A stretch of 64,000 nt of DNA. Source: Lasioglossum baleicum (taxonomy: Eukaryota; Arthropoda; Insecta; Hymenoptera; Halictidae). Location: assembly GCF_051020765.1 (NCBI RefSeq), contig NC_134941.1, forward strand, positions 1,860,001 to 1,924,000, given 5' to 3'. Both the position numbers and the translations under genes were made by a program. Of the stretch, positions 30,650-42,742 are shown piece after piece. Position 1 is the stretch's first letter, and each line of letters starts with the position of its first letter. The notes beneath the pieces were generated by a model. That model was given only the letters and a program-made list of their open reading frames with translations. It did not search any database and was not told the DNA's origin.

Positions 30650-31060
30650 TACAGGGTGATTCAGCCTAAATTACGTGTAAACTATTAGGTGTATGAAAGA
30701 ATGGTTGCACGAAATTTGTGTGGTTTCAAGTATAATTTTACAATATAATAATTGGTTTTTTTGATTTTGTTTTTAGTCGAGATATAAAAGGTACCTTGAG
30801 TTTCTTTATTTAGTAACTATTAATTTTTCACCCGACATACTCTTATATTGTAGTTTTTTCATTCAGGTTTCGATCCTCTTTTTAACCACTAGTTTAAAAT
30901 GTACCTATTCACATATCTCAATAAAAAATCAAAACAGAACAAAAATCAATTATTACATGGTGTGCTACTATTAAAATCGTACAACTTTCGTTTCAACCAT
31001 TTTTTCATACACCAAATAGTTTACACGTAATTTAGGTATCACACTTACAATTGCCCTGTA
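30650..31060. mobile_element. TACAGGGTG-type foldback MITE (411 bp)
   Basis: TACAGGGTGATTCAGCC to TTGCCCTGTA. The arms share, inverted, TAAATTACGTGTAAACTATT, GTGTATGAAA and AATGGTTG over more than 120 bases. TA at the borders. No coding. Confidence 0.82.
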
Positions 31061-31892
31061 AGTTTACTGAAGTAAGTAATTGCTGAATTACCCCCTGTAT
31101 GAAATGAATATTTGTGGAACATTTACAATGCTTAAAATCAGCTTTATGTGAAATGAAATTTTACATTATTTTAAAGTACTTTAGAGGAACAATGTATCTT
31201 CAGTTGACACATTACTTGTAAAATGGGAGCTGTACGAGATCATTGATTATATAGTATACGGTTTTGTAGATGTGTGTGCTCTAGCGTTCTAGTTTCAGGA
31301 GCACAATAACAATTATCTCGATTATCGTATCGTAAACCTCGAAATATGACGTTCACGGAGCCAGTGCGCATTTAGGCCATCTCGTGGAGAATTTTCGTAA
31401 GAAACTTAGTTAGCAAGAAACATTGTGGATAGTAACAATTAATTTTCCAGGCAATTGACCTGTGGACAATGCACAAATTCTCATTTTAAGAAAGGAGTGG
31501 AAGGAATGAAAAGGAATGAAATTTTGACATATTTTTAGAGGAACATTAACAAGTTGTTGAAAGAAATGCAGTAAATGAATACCCGGTTCGGTATTCACAA
31601 GGGTTAAGGGGCAAATGTAGTAGCAAACAAAAAATTTATAACAAGATATCAAGGCCATCGGTATTTTTTAAAATGCAACAGTATATTTTTTATGAGAGCA
31701 TAATAAAAAGAGTACATAATAGAAACTAAATTCAGTGGATACCGTCTTTCTTACCGTGACATGTTCTAAAAAAAAAAGTAATCATGTTGGAGCGAGGAAG
31801 ATGTAGAATATTATTTAGATTATTGTGTAGAACACAATTTAAACTTTTAGACTAAACTAAAGAATACTTTAGCTCATTTCCTCAGTTTTTGT
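31061..31892. other. interval without a recognisable gene
   Basis: A phrase, ATCAAGGCCATCGGTATTTT, near 31648 resembles inner sequence of the TACAGGGTG elements at 43502. Otherwise blank. Confidence 0.35.
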
Positions 31893-32115
31893 CCAGCTCA
31901 TTATTTTAAAGTTGCCAGGGCTGTATTAAACATGAAATATCCTGGACAGAGAGGAACCGTAGCATGGCCCACCCGTTCTCTGGATCTGACACCACTAGAT
32001 TTTTATCTATGGGGCAAATAAAATGTGTTGCCTACAAAAATGAACCTACAACACCAGGAGATATGCGGCAAAGGATTACTGCAGCAGGAAATCGGCAATT
32101 CTTACAAATCATTTG
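31893..32115 (+). pseudogene. IS630-Tc1-mariner-type transposase, C-terminal fragment
   Basis: Reading gives RAVLNMKYPGQRGTVAWPTR, then SLDLTPLDFYLWG, a small deletion changing frame, then IKCVAYKNEPTTPGDMRQRI and TAAGN. The block WPxRSPDLxPLDFxLWG with the last catalytic Asp is typical of this superfamily; here Pro of SPD reads Leu. No start, no upstream catalytic blocks and a frameshift make it a dead fragment. The next MITE begins eight bases later. Confidence 0.8.
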
Positions 32116-32122
32116 TTACGAG

Positions 32123-32325
32123 TAGACCGCGGATCTTTGTGCAAAGTATAAATGTTATGAATTGATTGTGGGCACAATAGGAATAACATAAAAATTGATT
32201 TCATCGCCTCATGACTTTGTTACATTAAAAGGAACATTACAACATTCTTCAATTTTTATAATCTTTTACTGTTCTATATTTCACCCAACCAATTTCTTCA
32301 TAAATGCATCAAGATCCGAAGTCTA
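32123..32325 (-). mobile_element. TAGACTGCGGAT MITE (203 bp)
   Basis: TAGACCGCGGATCTTTGTGC and, at the far end, AAGATCCGAAGTCTA are the inverted ends. The size fits the family. Confidence 0.78.
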
Positions 32326-33064
32326 ATTACGAGATAACAATGAGAATGGCCATCATGTCAAACATTTATTGTGATTTACAACATGTCTACATGTAATATG
32401 TATTTTAAAAAGCCAAAGTTTCATGTTCGGTAAGTTTGTTCATTAAGTTCATATTTCGCATATAATTAATGAGCGGTAACCCAATAAATTGCCAGTTTAT
32501 AGGTGTTGTTTCAGTAATAATAGTAGTAATAATAAAAATGAGAATGTCAAGAGAAAGCTGCCAGGTTTATTTGCGACGTCGGAATTTAAGTTTACCGAAT
32601 GGTTGAAGCCTCAAGAACTAAAGGAGGCACTTGCATTCGTATTCCATTGCTAGCGTACAGCTTTAGTTATTGAATTACTCTGTTAGGCTGTGTACTTTGT
32701 TGGCAAGTTTGTTTCAAAACATTCCTATTTCGCCTTAAACTTTGCTGGACGTGATCTGAAATAATTCGAGCATTCGTTAATGTTATGTGGTGTATTATGT
32801 ACTATTTTTTCTTCGAATCGCAACAACAAATATAAAATATCACACAATGGAGATCGACACGTAACGAAGATGATAGATCAGATATACAAGGATAAAACAG
32901 GATAAACAAATGAATTTTACAAAAGGCTAGAATGGGATTCTAATTCTCCAAAATATTTAAAAAAAAATTAATTTTTAATATCACTAAACGCGATTACATG
33001 GGAACATTAAACAAAACGTATGTGTGAGACAAAATATTCAAATCATAATTCTTGATAGATTTTA
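32326..33064. other. AT-rich interval, no gene recognised
   Basis: No supported frame, repeat or motif. Confidence 0.4.
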
Positions 33065-33399
33065 TACAAGGTGTTCCGGAAATCATGGTATAACTGGGTG
33101 GGTGGTGATGCTACATGCAAGAACATGTTGAAAAGAAGGAATACCATTTTTTTTATTGGTGTCTCGATTTCGAGAAAATTGGGTTTGTAGATCCGTCGCG
33201 TCGCGTCGGGTTCATGTGCTGCAATATACGCTCGAAGTAGAATTGGTCGGCCATTGGTCAGACACGTCAGACGACTCCTATCTAATAGCACACACATTTC
33301 CCAGGTTATCACACAAAATGTTATACTTTGTTTCGACTCGATTTTGTGTATAGAATCGCTACCTATCCGTCTGTACCATGATTTCAGAAACAGCCTGTA
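33065..33399. mobile_element. MITE with TACAAGGTGTTCC ends (335 bp)
   Basis: TACAAGGTGTTCCGGAAATC and, inverted, TACAGGCTGTTTCTGAAATC, each followed by ATGGTA, with TA borders. The interior includes a slightly GC-rich block. Related in end sequence to the TACAGGGTG group. Confidence 0.8.
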
Positions 33400-33706
33400 T
33401 GTAAAACATTAATTTCTCATAAAGTGACCGGATATTAACGCGACGTGAACATGTGACAACTTTTTAACAACTAAAATGAACAAACAACTAAATATTATTG
33501 TTAGAGAAAAATTTTTTCTGTTTTTTCAGTCTAAAATGAATACTTTATCTTTTTCCAGAATATACATGTATAGTAATATAGAAATAATGAAATATTGTAG
33601 TATAGTGTTCAACTAAGAGCCTGAGTGACTCTGTACGTTTCTTTATCAAAATTCTTTGGTTTCGCAATGATAAGCATAAAAAGAATGCAGCTTACGTGAT
33701 GTATAT

Positions 33707-34390
33707 ACAATGGCTCACGAAAGTATTCGAACGCCCTTTAAAACAGAATAACTTTTTTATAATTGTAACAAACGACCTGATTTTTTATAATCAATTAGAA
33801 GCACTGGTTTATGAACTGATATGCAAAAAAGATTTTCCAAAGAATTATAATTGACAAAATTACATGCAAAAATAAAAAAGTCATTTTTTTAACTTTTTTA
33901 TTAGGGCCCTTAAAAAAATTTTAAATATATATTTTGTAGATCTATATTAGTTATACACATGCTGAAAATTTCGTCAAAATCGATTAACATACACACGAGC
34001 TACAAGCGATTAAAAATGTTAAAAATCGTAGTTTTACACGATTTTTTATGAGTTTCTGCATAAAATCCACAAAATCGTACATTTTTCGATGCGTGTCGTT
34101 TTTTCCTGCGTTAACCGATTTCGATGAAATTTTTAGCATGTGTGTAACTGTATAGATCTACAAAACATATATTTTAAGTTTTCATTAAGGGCCCAAATAA
34201 AAAGTTTTAAAAATGCCTTTCTTATTTTCGCATGTAACCTTCTAAATTATAATTTTTGGAAAATCTTTTTTGCATATCATTTCATAAACCATTGCTCCTA
34301 ATTGATTATAAAAAATCAGGTCGTTTGTTACAATTATAAAAAAGTTATTCTGTTTTAAAGGGCGTTCGAATACTTTCGTGGGCCACTGTA
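33707..34390. mobile_element. Tc1-like foldback element, complete (684 bp)
   Basis: TACAATGGCTCACGAAAGTA to TACTTTCGTGGGCCACTGTA. The two halves are inverted copies of each other over almost their full length (CGCCCTTTAAAACAGAATAA, ATATGCAAAAAAGATTTTCC, GGGCCC, GTAGATCTATA), leaving a centre of about 95 bases near 34000-34095. Non-coding. A half copy is at 10440-10662. Confidence 0.9.
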
Positions 34391-34412
34391 TATGTATAAT
34401 AAGTATAATAAC

Positions 34413-34598
34413 TAGACTGCGGATGTTTATGCAATTTGAAATATTTGTAGACGAATTTTCAGAGAGAAACTCGAATCAAATAGAATCTTATTTTCCGTGG
34501 TACATAGCAGCCTTTTCAGATTTAAAATAATCGTACAGAATCGTACTAAATTTTTGAAAATTTTCGAAAGCCATAATTGCATAAAGATCCGCAGTCGA
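34413..34598 (+). mobile_element. TAGACTGCGGAT MITE, subtype A (186 bp)
   Basis: TAGACTGCGGATGTTTATGC, interior GTAGACGAATTTTCAGAGAG and TGGTACATAGCAGCC, right end CATAAAGATCCGCAGTCGA. It lies 22 bases right of the foldback at 33707. Confidence 0.86.
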
Positions 34599-35339
34599 AT
34601 AATAACTTTTCACAATTCGTATGGTAACTTTTCTGTCCGAAAAATTGGTACATTGTGTCTGTTCTTTCACACTGTTTTAAATAGAGGTAGCTCCTGTTCC
34701 ATACAGTTGTGCTCTAATATGATTAGAGAATTGGGAAAACCTCTGGCGTGATATACGGCGTCATTGTAGAAGAAAGCATAGTATTTAAGAGAGAATTTAA
34801 TATAAAAATGCATTCGTCTATACTACGAATAATTCATCAATACCACTTAAAAAACACAAATAAGCAACATGTAAGATTTCTAGAAAACGCCGAAACAAAA
34901 CAGGAATAAAGATGCTGCAATTAAAAGTTCAAGGCAGATATTTGACAACCTACAACCTACAAACAAACCTGTTTGTATAATGCTTAATATTACACGTTCC
35001 AACAAAAATGAATTCTGGAAATAAACAAATGTTTTGTAATAATGAAATCAAAACGATATAACTAGACAGTGGTTCTAAGTTGGCTTAATAATTCCAGTGA
35101 TAAGATTTAAATTTATGCAACGCCTGCTGATCCTATAAGTTCGTTTTCTCATGCAAATCACGTTAGACGTTGCAAAAAGATCTCTGTTTCGTGGATCTTT
35201 GCCAATAAACTAGTTTCGACTTCGTTGGCTGCGCGTGGACCTGTGTTGTGTATTAATTATCAATGAAATAAAGTAGTCTGTTTTTCTTTTAAAGAAAATT
35301 CTGAAGTTATGTATATCAGTATATTACACATGTATAAAA
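34599..35339. other. AT-rich interval, no gene recognised
   Basis: Nothing assignable. An 84-codon frame here mostly overlaps the neighbouring MITE. Confidence 0.4.
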
Positions 35340-36024
35340 TACAGTAAGGAGCATAACTGTTTCCACACACTTTAAATCAGGATAACTTTTTTATGAATGG
35401 ACCAAACGACTTCAAATTCTCTGTAAGGCTAGAAGAATTAGTTTAGTTAATGACGTATAATAAATATAAAAATTGATTTTTACATTTTTTTTTTAGCTGG
35501 GCCAATAGCGAAAATTTAAGAGATGTGTTTTGTAAACCTGTATGAATTATATACATTTTAACAGTTCTCTGAATCTCGATCGACAATTGTTTAAACTACT
35601 GGTTCGAACCAGTGCGCCGATAACATTAATTGTAGTATATACATTATATTCTGAAAATTACAAAAGTGGTAAAAATTGCAATTTTTCATGATTTTCGGGC
35701 TTTTTATCACTTTCGGTTGTTTATAATTCGTAAACCAATCAACCAATTTCAATGTAATTTTCAGAACGTATATAATTCATACAAGTTTACAAAACACATG
35801 TTTTAAATTTTCGTTATTGGCCCAGTTAAAAAAGTTGTAGAAATCAATTATTACTATCGTTTATCACAATTCCGACCAAATGCATTTTTTCAACTTATTT
35901 ATTAGACGTCATTCCCTAAATTAATTCTTCTAGTTATACAGAGAAATTAAAGTCGTTTGGACAATTCATAAAAGTGTTATTCTGATTTAAAGTGTGAGGA
36001 AACACAGTTATGATCCTCACTGTA
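35340..36024. mobile_element. Tc1-like foldback element, second family (685 bp)
   Basis: TACAGTAAGGAGCATAACTG at the left and, inverted, TACAGTGAGGATCATAACTG at the right. The arms share CACTTTAAATCAG, CAAACGACTT, CTAGAAGAATTA and GGGCCAATA in mirror order. Near the middle is a perfect 16-base palindrome, ACTGGTTCGAACCAGT (35598-35613). Half copies lie at 41395-41712 and 62630-62955. Confidence 0.88.
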
Positions 36025-36069
36025 TCTCAAAAACAATAATATATCTTTGAATCATAACATTAGCCCATG

Positions 36070-36260
36070 TACAGTGACTCCCACTAATATTCGGACACTC
36101 TTAAGAGCACCATAACTTCTTTAATATGGGAATATATATGACTTGAAATTTTTGGAGAAGTTAGAACAATTAGTTTGCTACACAACGTGACAAAAATTTT
36201 TGAATAAACTGCAAGTTGACAGGTAGAAACTACCGATCTCTTTGCTACAATATCCCTTGC
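36070..36260 (+). mobile_element. TACAGTGACTCCCAC element, left part
   Basis: TACAGTGACTCCCACTAATA, then TCGGACACT, GACTTGAAATTTTTGGAGAA and ACAATTAGTTTGCTACACAA. Same family and orientation as 63304 and 63773. The right end was not found. Confidence 0.72.
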
Positions 36261-37008
36261 AAATCTCTTCAACACTGTTTATTTTGAAAGTGATATATTT
36301 CAGTCTTATTCTGACTTTCAAATTTTTACCCGCTGTATGTCATTAATTTAACGTACCGCTCAATATCGTCGCTAGCGTAATCGGCCTTTCAACCCGATAG
36401 ATTCTTTAGAATAGCGGTGTTTCGATACCTGTTGCTCGCCCAAATCACCTACATATAATTACCATCTAACACCACAGTATTACAGAAAATGCCGAAAAAT
36501 TAAAACTATAACTTTTTTAAAACGCAAAATTCATATTAAAAAAATCAGAAAAAATAAGGAAAAAGCGCTATTTTCCAATTACATTGATTGTATTAATAAA
36601 ATTGTTGATTGTTTATAAACAGAAAAATTAGTGTTAAAGTTAGAAAGAAAGAATTCATGTACTTCAAACAAAAATCTCGGCGTTAAATGGGATCGTGGAA
36701 GTGCCACATTACTCACGTCCTGCTCCAAGAGAGTTGTTAGAAAAAATTTAGCGCTTTAGTGGTGCCACTTGGGCTGCAAAGACTGTTTCCCTCTGGGGAT
36801 ATACTTTTACCCTACCAGGAAACCGAGGATACTCCAAGGAACAGAGTCTCTGGTTGCGCCTGTGACTGATAATGACAGTTGCACCGTCAAAAATGCTGTG
36901 TCGTCGCGACGTACATTTTTTCTTCATAATTAGAGATCTTTGTTAACAGTCAGCTTCGGGTAGACTCACTCTTAACAAAGAATAACCCGTCGCAATATGT
37001 ATAGTAGG
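36261..37008. other. interval without a recognisable gene
   Basis: AT-rich with a small GC-richer stretch at 36680-36860. No domain or repeat recognised. Confidence 0.35.
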
Positions 37009-37300
37009 GTGGCTCTTATTTACTCTTAACGAGAATCTTTTTCAAAATTTCTTTTACGGCACCTCCCAGGATTGTTCCAAGTAATAAAAAAGAATCTGTG
37101 CAAAGTTGGAACATGCCCCAAGTCCCTTAAACATTAAAATGATTAATTAAATGCTCATAAAACCGTTCTTCACGAATATCTTTAATTATTGACTGCATCG
37201 AAAAATATGTTAGACAAAACCTGTAGATCTGGACAGGCTGCATCTTTCATTTTCGTTTTCAAAAAATTGAGAAACATGTCGGACCAAAATCAAATATTTC
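37009..37300 (+). repeat. dispersed repeat, copy A (inverted at 53140-53459)
   Basis: AGGGTGGCTCTTATTTACTC, CCCAGGATTGTTC, ATCTGTGCAAAGTT, TTAATTAAATGCTCA and GTCGGACCAAAATCAAA occur in the same order in the reverse complement of 53140-53459. Non-coding interspersed repeat. Confidence 0.72.
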
Positions 37301-37305
37301 AACTA

Positions 37306-37624
37306 TACAGGGTGTCACCTAACGTGGCCACCTCAAATATCTTTGTTGTTTTTAAAACCTAAGTATGAAGTCTACAAGTAAGGGGCTTCGAAAATTAGTG
37401 AGTGATTAACGAGTAGACAGCGAATTTTTAATGCAAAATAATAATGTTCTGGGTAATTGTAGTCGCTGAATTCCTAATGAAAGGGACTATCATGTAAGTG
37501 TTTAAAAAAGGGCGCTCCCATTTAAAAAAATGAAGGTGACGTTGATATCTCTAAAAAAAATGTAAAAATCTTTGAAAACAACAAAGATATTTGAGGTGAC
37601 AACGTTATGTGACTCACCCTGTAT
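37306..37624. mobile_element. TACAGGGTG-type MITE carrying a fragment of another MITE (319 bp)
   Basis: TACAGGGTGTCACCTAACGT with ACCTCAAATATCTTTGTTG, and the inverted right end CAACAAAGATATTTGAGGTG ... CACCCTGTA. Inside, 37414-37445 (TAGACAGCGAATTTTTAATG) is a scrap of the TAGACTGCGGAT family. Confidence 0.85.
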
Positions 37625-37805
37625 AAAACTATGTCTAAAAAAGTGAAGATGACCTTGAAATCTCGAAAAACTCTTCAGCTACAAAAGAAACTATTACCAC
37701 CATGTTATAGATCTCCCTGACCTGAACAACTTTTGTTAATGAAGTTTTTCAATATCTTCAAAAATAACGAGATATTCAATTGCTAATTTTTACTGGACCA
37801 CTGCA
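37625..37805 (+). repeat. repeat fragment shared with 49640-49800
   Basis: GATGACCTTGAAATCTCGAA, then CCTGAACAACTTTTG, AAGTTTTTCAATATCT and CAAAAATAACGAGA recur in the same order near 49640-49800, which ends in CACCCTATA. Probably inner sequence of a TACAGGGTG element. Confidence 0.55.
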
Positions 37806-38166
37806 ATAAGTGGTGCGCAACGAAATCCGGAAAGAAAAGAAGAGTGACAAATAAAAATATTTCGCTTTATTTACTTTTTCGCAGATTGCAACAAAGATAA
37901 ACAGATGAATATGCACCAACTAATGAATTGACGGTCGAACAAAAGAATAAAAATACAGTTGTTAACTTATATAATACAATTATAAGCCAGCCGATTTTTA
38001 AAAATAATTACTATTCTGGAACACAGCAGTGAAAAGTCACGACGCTGAAATGAAAAGTAAAACCAATACTGTATTAAGACAGTGGAAAAATTCGTGCCCC
38101 CCATTCCTTGTTGTATTTTAATATGAAATTGAGCACAAACTCTTACACTGACCCAATATTCATCAT

Positions 38167-38367
38167 TAGACTGCGGATGTTCATGCAATTTTCAAATTCT
38201 GTAGTCAAATTTTGAGAAAGTGGGACCAACTAAACTGCTATTTTTATTGGTAGTGGCATTTGTAGATTCAAAATGAATAAAAATCGTACTAAATTCTGTC
38301 CAATTTAATACTCCAGCATATTTCGAACATTTTTATAGGCCATAAATGCATAAAGATCCGAAGTCTA
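38167..38367 (+). mobile_element. TAGACTGCGGAT MITE, subtype A (201 bp)
   Basis: TAGACTGCGGATGTTCATGC to GCATAAAGATCCGAAGTCTA. The interior AATAAAAATCGTACTAAATT is shared with 14262. Confidence 0.85.
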
Positions 38368-40120
38368 TTCATCATGATATGTTTAAAATAAAAAAGATAC
38401 AGTATAGAGTGGTTTAGAGTATAGGCGCAACGTATGTATGTTTCATTTTTGGGGACCATATTTATTCAGAAATGGGATATTGCGTTGTGATAACAGATCC
38501 TGTGCCGTTAACAATTTAAGTATAATAGATCACGAATATACCGATTATTATCTTTCGAAAAGCCGGTTATCCATACCGCCACACTGATAGCTGATATCAG
38601 GCCAATCGTGACCTACACCGATATTTCTGTTGTATAGGTATACATATATGGTTTCTGCTTCCACCGGGGAACATTGGAACATTCGTCACTCAACAATATT
38701 GTATAGTCTTTACCTATACGTAGATACATGTGCTTCTAATTGCTTGCAAGCATATTTCCTTGATTCTAAAAATGATTACGTATCATGCCAATTTTTAAAG
38801 ATTACGATGAAATGAGAAATATTAGGTTGTCCCAAATGTTTCTTTCGCAATGCGTACATTTAACCGTCCGTGTGCTGTGCCGGAGTCATTTTAGACCGGG
38901 AACATCCAAATTGTCATTTAAGTACTCAATTTGTGGCAATTAAACTAATTTGAATAGCTGTTTCATTGAGGATATCGGAAAGACTAATCTGTCTACACGG
39001 TATATCATCAAAAGTAAATTTTTAAAAATTGTTAATTAGAGCTGTGAACGATCCTAAGCATTGCCAATTATACAGTAAATCCTCTATAGTCGCAAAAAGG
39101 CCGTACACGATAAACGCAAAAAAATATCCTATACTCTAAACTCTAAACGCTGTTTCACAGACTATTCAACAATACAACTCAACTATAATATTGTATATTA
39201 AAAAAATTCCAATATGTAAATACTGGACGGGAACAAAAGAACACAGAACATTTGTACGTCCCGTATTTATTAAAAAAATGTCGGGGATAGGCTGTTGAAA
39301 TAGAGAACTGTCCCCGAAAATACAGGACGGATGATCACCGTATTTATAGACATACTTTTGACAAACGTTAGACAATTTTTCTGACATTTTCGAAGCGGTC
39401 GAACGTTTTTGTTGCTTCACAGTTTACTCGAAATGTTTTGTTTTCCAAGTTTTGTCGGCGCAGTTTTCGAACTGCAACATTTGAGGGCGTAGTAACTTTT
39501 GCGATTAACTGTAGCTGCTCTACAAACAAGATTTCCCGTTTATTTTCGACAAAGTCACGCAAATCCCAAGCCGGATTGAGACGCCATACGGCAGCTCGTC
39601 TAAAGGCAACGACGTACGATAAGTAGGGATCGTTTTTCTTCAGAACAGCTATCGGTATCTGTGTAGCTATTTCACAGCAGCGCGTGAGTGGAATCAATTG
39701 AAAGGTCGGGGTGGCAAAGCCGCGCTTCGACCAAGTAGAAGTTCCATTACGCCCCGAGAGATGCATAGCCCTCGTCGTTCACTTGGTTAACCCTACATCC
39801 GAGAAGCGCGTGCACGTGCTCCTGCTTCTGCTTGTAATACGATCGACTAACTTCCGAGGAAATTCGGGGAGCTACGCGTGGGGACAATTACCGACAATTA
39901 CGAGTAAGATGGACTGGCCGATAATAATCTTGATGATCCAGGCTGAAAACACAGTCAGTCTCATAATCGAAGACACACATTTTCAATCAGACTAGCTTTT
40001 TTATAAATGCTCCAAACAACATCAGTTTTTCTACCAAGCTGGATGGGTTAGTTTCAGAAGTGGGCATTATTTGGCGAAAAAAATATTTGAAATACTATTT
40101 AATATTTTCGATTTTATTTT
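38368..40120. other. interval with a GC-rich patch, no gene recognised
   Basis: A lone mariner-type end (TTAGGTTGTCCCAAATG) is at 38822. 39420-39920 is richer in GC and CpG, and a 132-codon minus-strand frame (39766-39368) crosses it. That product has no domain I recognise, lacks flanking exons I can define and could be chance or a decayed gene piece. Confidence 0.35.
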
Positions 40121-40350
40121 GACAATCTGAATTTGAACAATCTGAACCTCGAAATAAAATATTTCTATTTGAATAATCTGAACTTCGAAATAAAATACTT
40201 CTATGTATTTGAACAATCTGAACCTCAAAATAAAATATTTCTATTTGAACAATTTCATCCACAAAATAAAATATTTCTATTTTAATAATCTGAAACACAA
40301 AGTAAAATATTCCTATTTTAATAATCTGAAACACAAGGTAGAATATTTTA
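40121..40350. repeat. degenerate minisatellite, about 35-bp unit, six copies
   Basis: AATCTGAACCTCGAAATAAA plus ATATTTCTATTTGAAC is repeated with substitutions. A related AAATAAAATATTTTATTTTC array of about three units follows at 40670-40810. Confidence 0.78.
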
Positions 40351-40839
40351 TTTTTTGCATCGTTATACGTAATACTCTCAGAAATCGCAATTACTTATTT
40401 AATATTTCTTATTTTAGCAATAATTTAAAGAAGAAATGGTACTTAACATGCGAAACCATATCATTTGCCACATTCTCGTTTTATTTTTTGCTTGATTGCT
40501 GCTATTACTGCGTATATCCACTTCAGTTCACAGCATGTGCCTACTGAGGTTTGTTGATAAACGTATAGTGTATCCAGAAAACTATTTATGCTCGGAAATC
40601 TATTGAATGCGAACCATTATTTTGAGCAATAATATTTAAAATTGAAATTGAAAATAAAGCCAAACTCCAAATATTTTCATTCTTAAAATAAAATACTATT
40701 TTCAAAAATTACCGCAACAAATAAAATGTTTTATTTTCAAAAATTACTGTATCAAATAAAATATTTTACTTTAAAAAATTACTGCATCAAATAAAATATT
40801 TTATTTTCAAAGTTGTACAGACACTGTAAAATAAATGGG

Positions 40840-40841
<2 letters not shown>

Positions 40842-40887
<46 letters not shown>
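40842..40887. repeat. (TA)n microsatellite
   Basis: 46 bases of uninterrupted alternating T and A. Confidence 0.97.
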
Positions 40888-40889
<2 letters not shown>

Positions 40890-40948
40890 CTATTCACTAT
40901 TTAAAATACTATTTTCCCCAGCTCTTTTCCCCAGTTTACTAGACGATG

Positions 40949-41050
40949 TACAGGGTGAGTCACCTAACGTTATCACCTCAAATATTTTTGTTGTTTTCAG
41001 AGATACATTAAATATCTTCAGGACAAAATGGAATAGTAAAATGGGGCTCT
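40949..41050 (+). mobile_element. one end of a TACAGGGTG MITE
   Basis: TACAGGGTGAGTCACCTAAC and ACCTCAAATATTTTTGTTG match the left end at 37306. The right end is missing. Confidence 0.72.
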
Positions 41051-41394
41051 CACATATGACAACAAAAAAAGACGTATAAAACTAAAATATGGAAGCAAAA
41101 TACGTTTACCACCAGTGAGACTGGCAGTAATGATGTTAAGGTACTTCAATGCTATGGAATGTTTTCAAACATCTCTGGACGATTACGTTGCGATTTATTT
41201 ACTAACAGTATGTTTCCAAACGCGACTCCGCTATGTATTACTCAATGATTGATAAGTATGACATGATAATGGTTTACTGTGAACGTAGACAAAATGTATT
41301 GCAGTCCCAATTGCTTTATGAAGAAAGGTACCCTGAGCGAATCACTCTTTCTAGGCTGACTTTTACTAATATCTCTCCGCAGTCTAGTTATAAA

Positions 41395-41712
41395 CGATTA
41401 AAAATTGTGAAAATCGTCGAATAATAAAATAATTTCGTAATTTTTAATCGTTTATAATTCGTACATCAATACACCAATTTCGATGTAATTTTCAAAACAT
41501 GTTTTTCAAATTGTCGTTACAAGGTCAAATAAAAAATTTGTGAAACACAAATTTTACTATTTGTTTCCCGTAATTCCAACCAAACGTAATTTTTCCAAAA
41601 TTTTCGTTACATATCGTCCAGAAAACTAATTCATCTAGGTTGATAATAAAATTGAAGTCGTTTGGTACATTTACAAAAACGTCATTCTGATTTAACGTGT
41701 GTGCCATTCATT
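41395..41712. mobile_element. half copy of the second Tc1-like foldback (family of 35340)
   Basis: Contains AATTTCGATGTAATTTTCA, CCGTAATTCCAACCAAA, AACTAATTCATCTAG, GAAGTCGTTTGGTA and CATTCTGATTTAA in the order of the right arm of 35340-36024. The terminus is degraded. Confidence 0.68.
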
Positions 41713-42666
41713 ATGAGACTGTCTGTCTGCGTCTATGTATATGTATAACCACGGTGAGAAATCGATTCGCTTTGAAATCGACTTTTACGTACGAACACCC
41801 TCGGAGGAAAAGTTTTCTTCGCGATCGTTTGAATAAGGATGTTATCTGCGCAAGCGATTGAAACAGAAGGAAATTCGGGAAGAATACACTTAAGAAAGGT
41901 GAAACTTCCTTTTGTTTGGTGACCAGTTTTTATTTGACTTGACACGTTTCCAGGGAGCCTACGGTATACTCTGAGTGAAGGGTTGTTAAGCATAATTTTC
42001 AATGTCTAACAAACACGAATGTTACGCGTTTCTTATCAAATAAAATAAAATTTGATTCGCTTTTAATCAATATTTAAGCATTCAAATAAATGTAGCCATA
42101 CAAAAAATATACATTTTCTTTTCACTTCTACCAACTAACTGTAAATCAAAAGTGTAACTGTAAAAGTGCAACTGCAAAGTAAATGATACGGCAAGGAAAT
42201 AAAATCTCTTGACTTTCGACGAAGCAGAGTACATCGCGGGTGTGAAAGTAAAAAAACAATATGAAGCCTTATTCTTCAGACTTTCAACTATGTCGGACAG
42301 CAAAAGTTTTACGACTTACACCCAATTTTGAAATCAACTTATTCCCGACTTTTCGAGCAAAATACCCCACTGCGGTCCTGACGCCGGACGTTATAAAGAA
42401 CGAAATGTAACTGACGATGAAAAGAGGAAAATAACCAGAATCAATAACGCGTATACATAGGCCTTCCGTAAAAAGTGAGGATTCAAGCCTACACGTAACA
42501 AACCATTGTAGGGAACAACACCGTTAATAAACACACAAACATGGGTGATAGCGGAAGCACGGAACGAAAGAAACAACCTGTGAGCAGAGGAAGCGAAAAA
42601 ATTCAGACAAACTAATCTGACGGAACTAACAATGGAAATAGGGAGGAAGAAAAAGGAGGGAAAACG

Positions 42667-42670
<4 letters not shown>
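41713..42670. other. interval without a recognisable gene
   Basis: Frames up to 89 codons, none with a domain. No repeat recognised. Confidence 0.35.

Positions 42671-42739
<69 letters not shown>
42671..42739. repeat. (AG)n microsatellite
   Basis: About 34 uninterrupted AG units followed by a purine-rich tail (to about 42840). Confidence 0.97.

Positions 42740-42742
<3 letters not shown>

Noticed and set aside
35598..35613. GGTTCGAACC as a tRNA T-arm
   Set aside because: No A box, acceptor stem or anticodon arm surrounds it. It is better explained as a palindrome within a foldback element.
39368..39766. 132-codon minus-strand frame in a GC-rich patch
   Set aside because: It looks more protein-like than most, but no family, exon structure or neighbouring exon could be recognised, so it is mentioned only within the interval entry.
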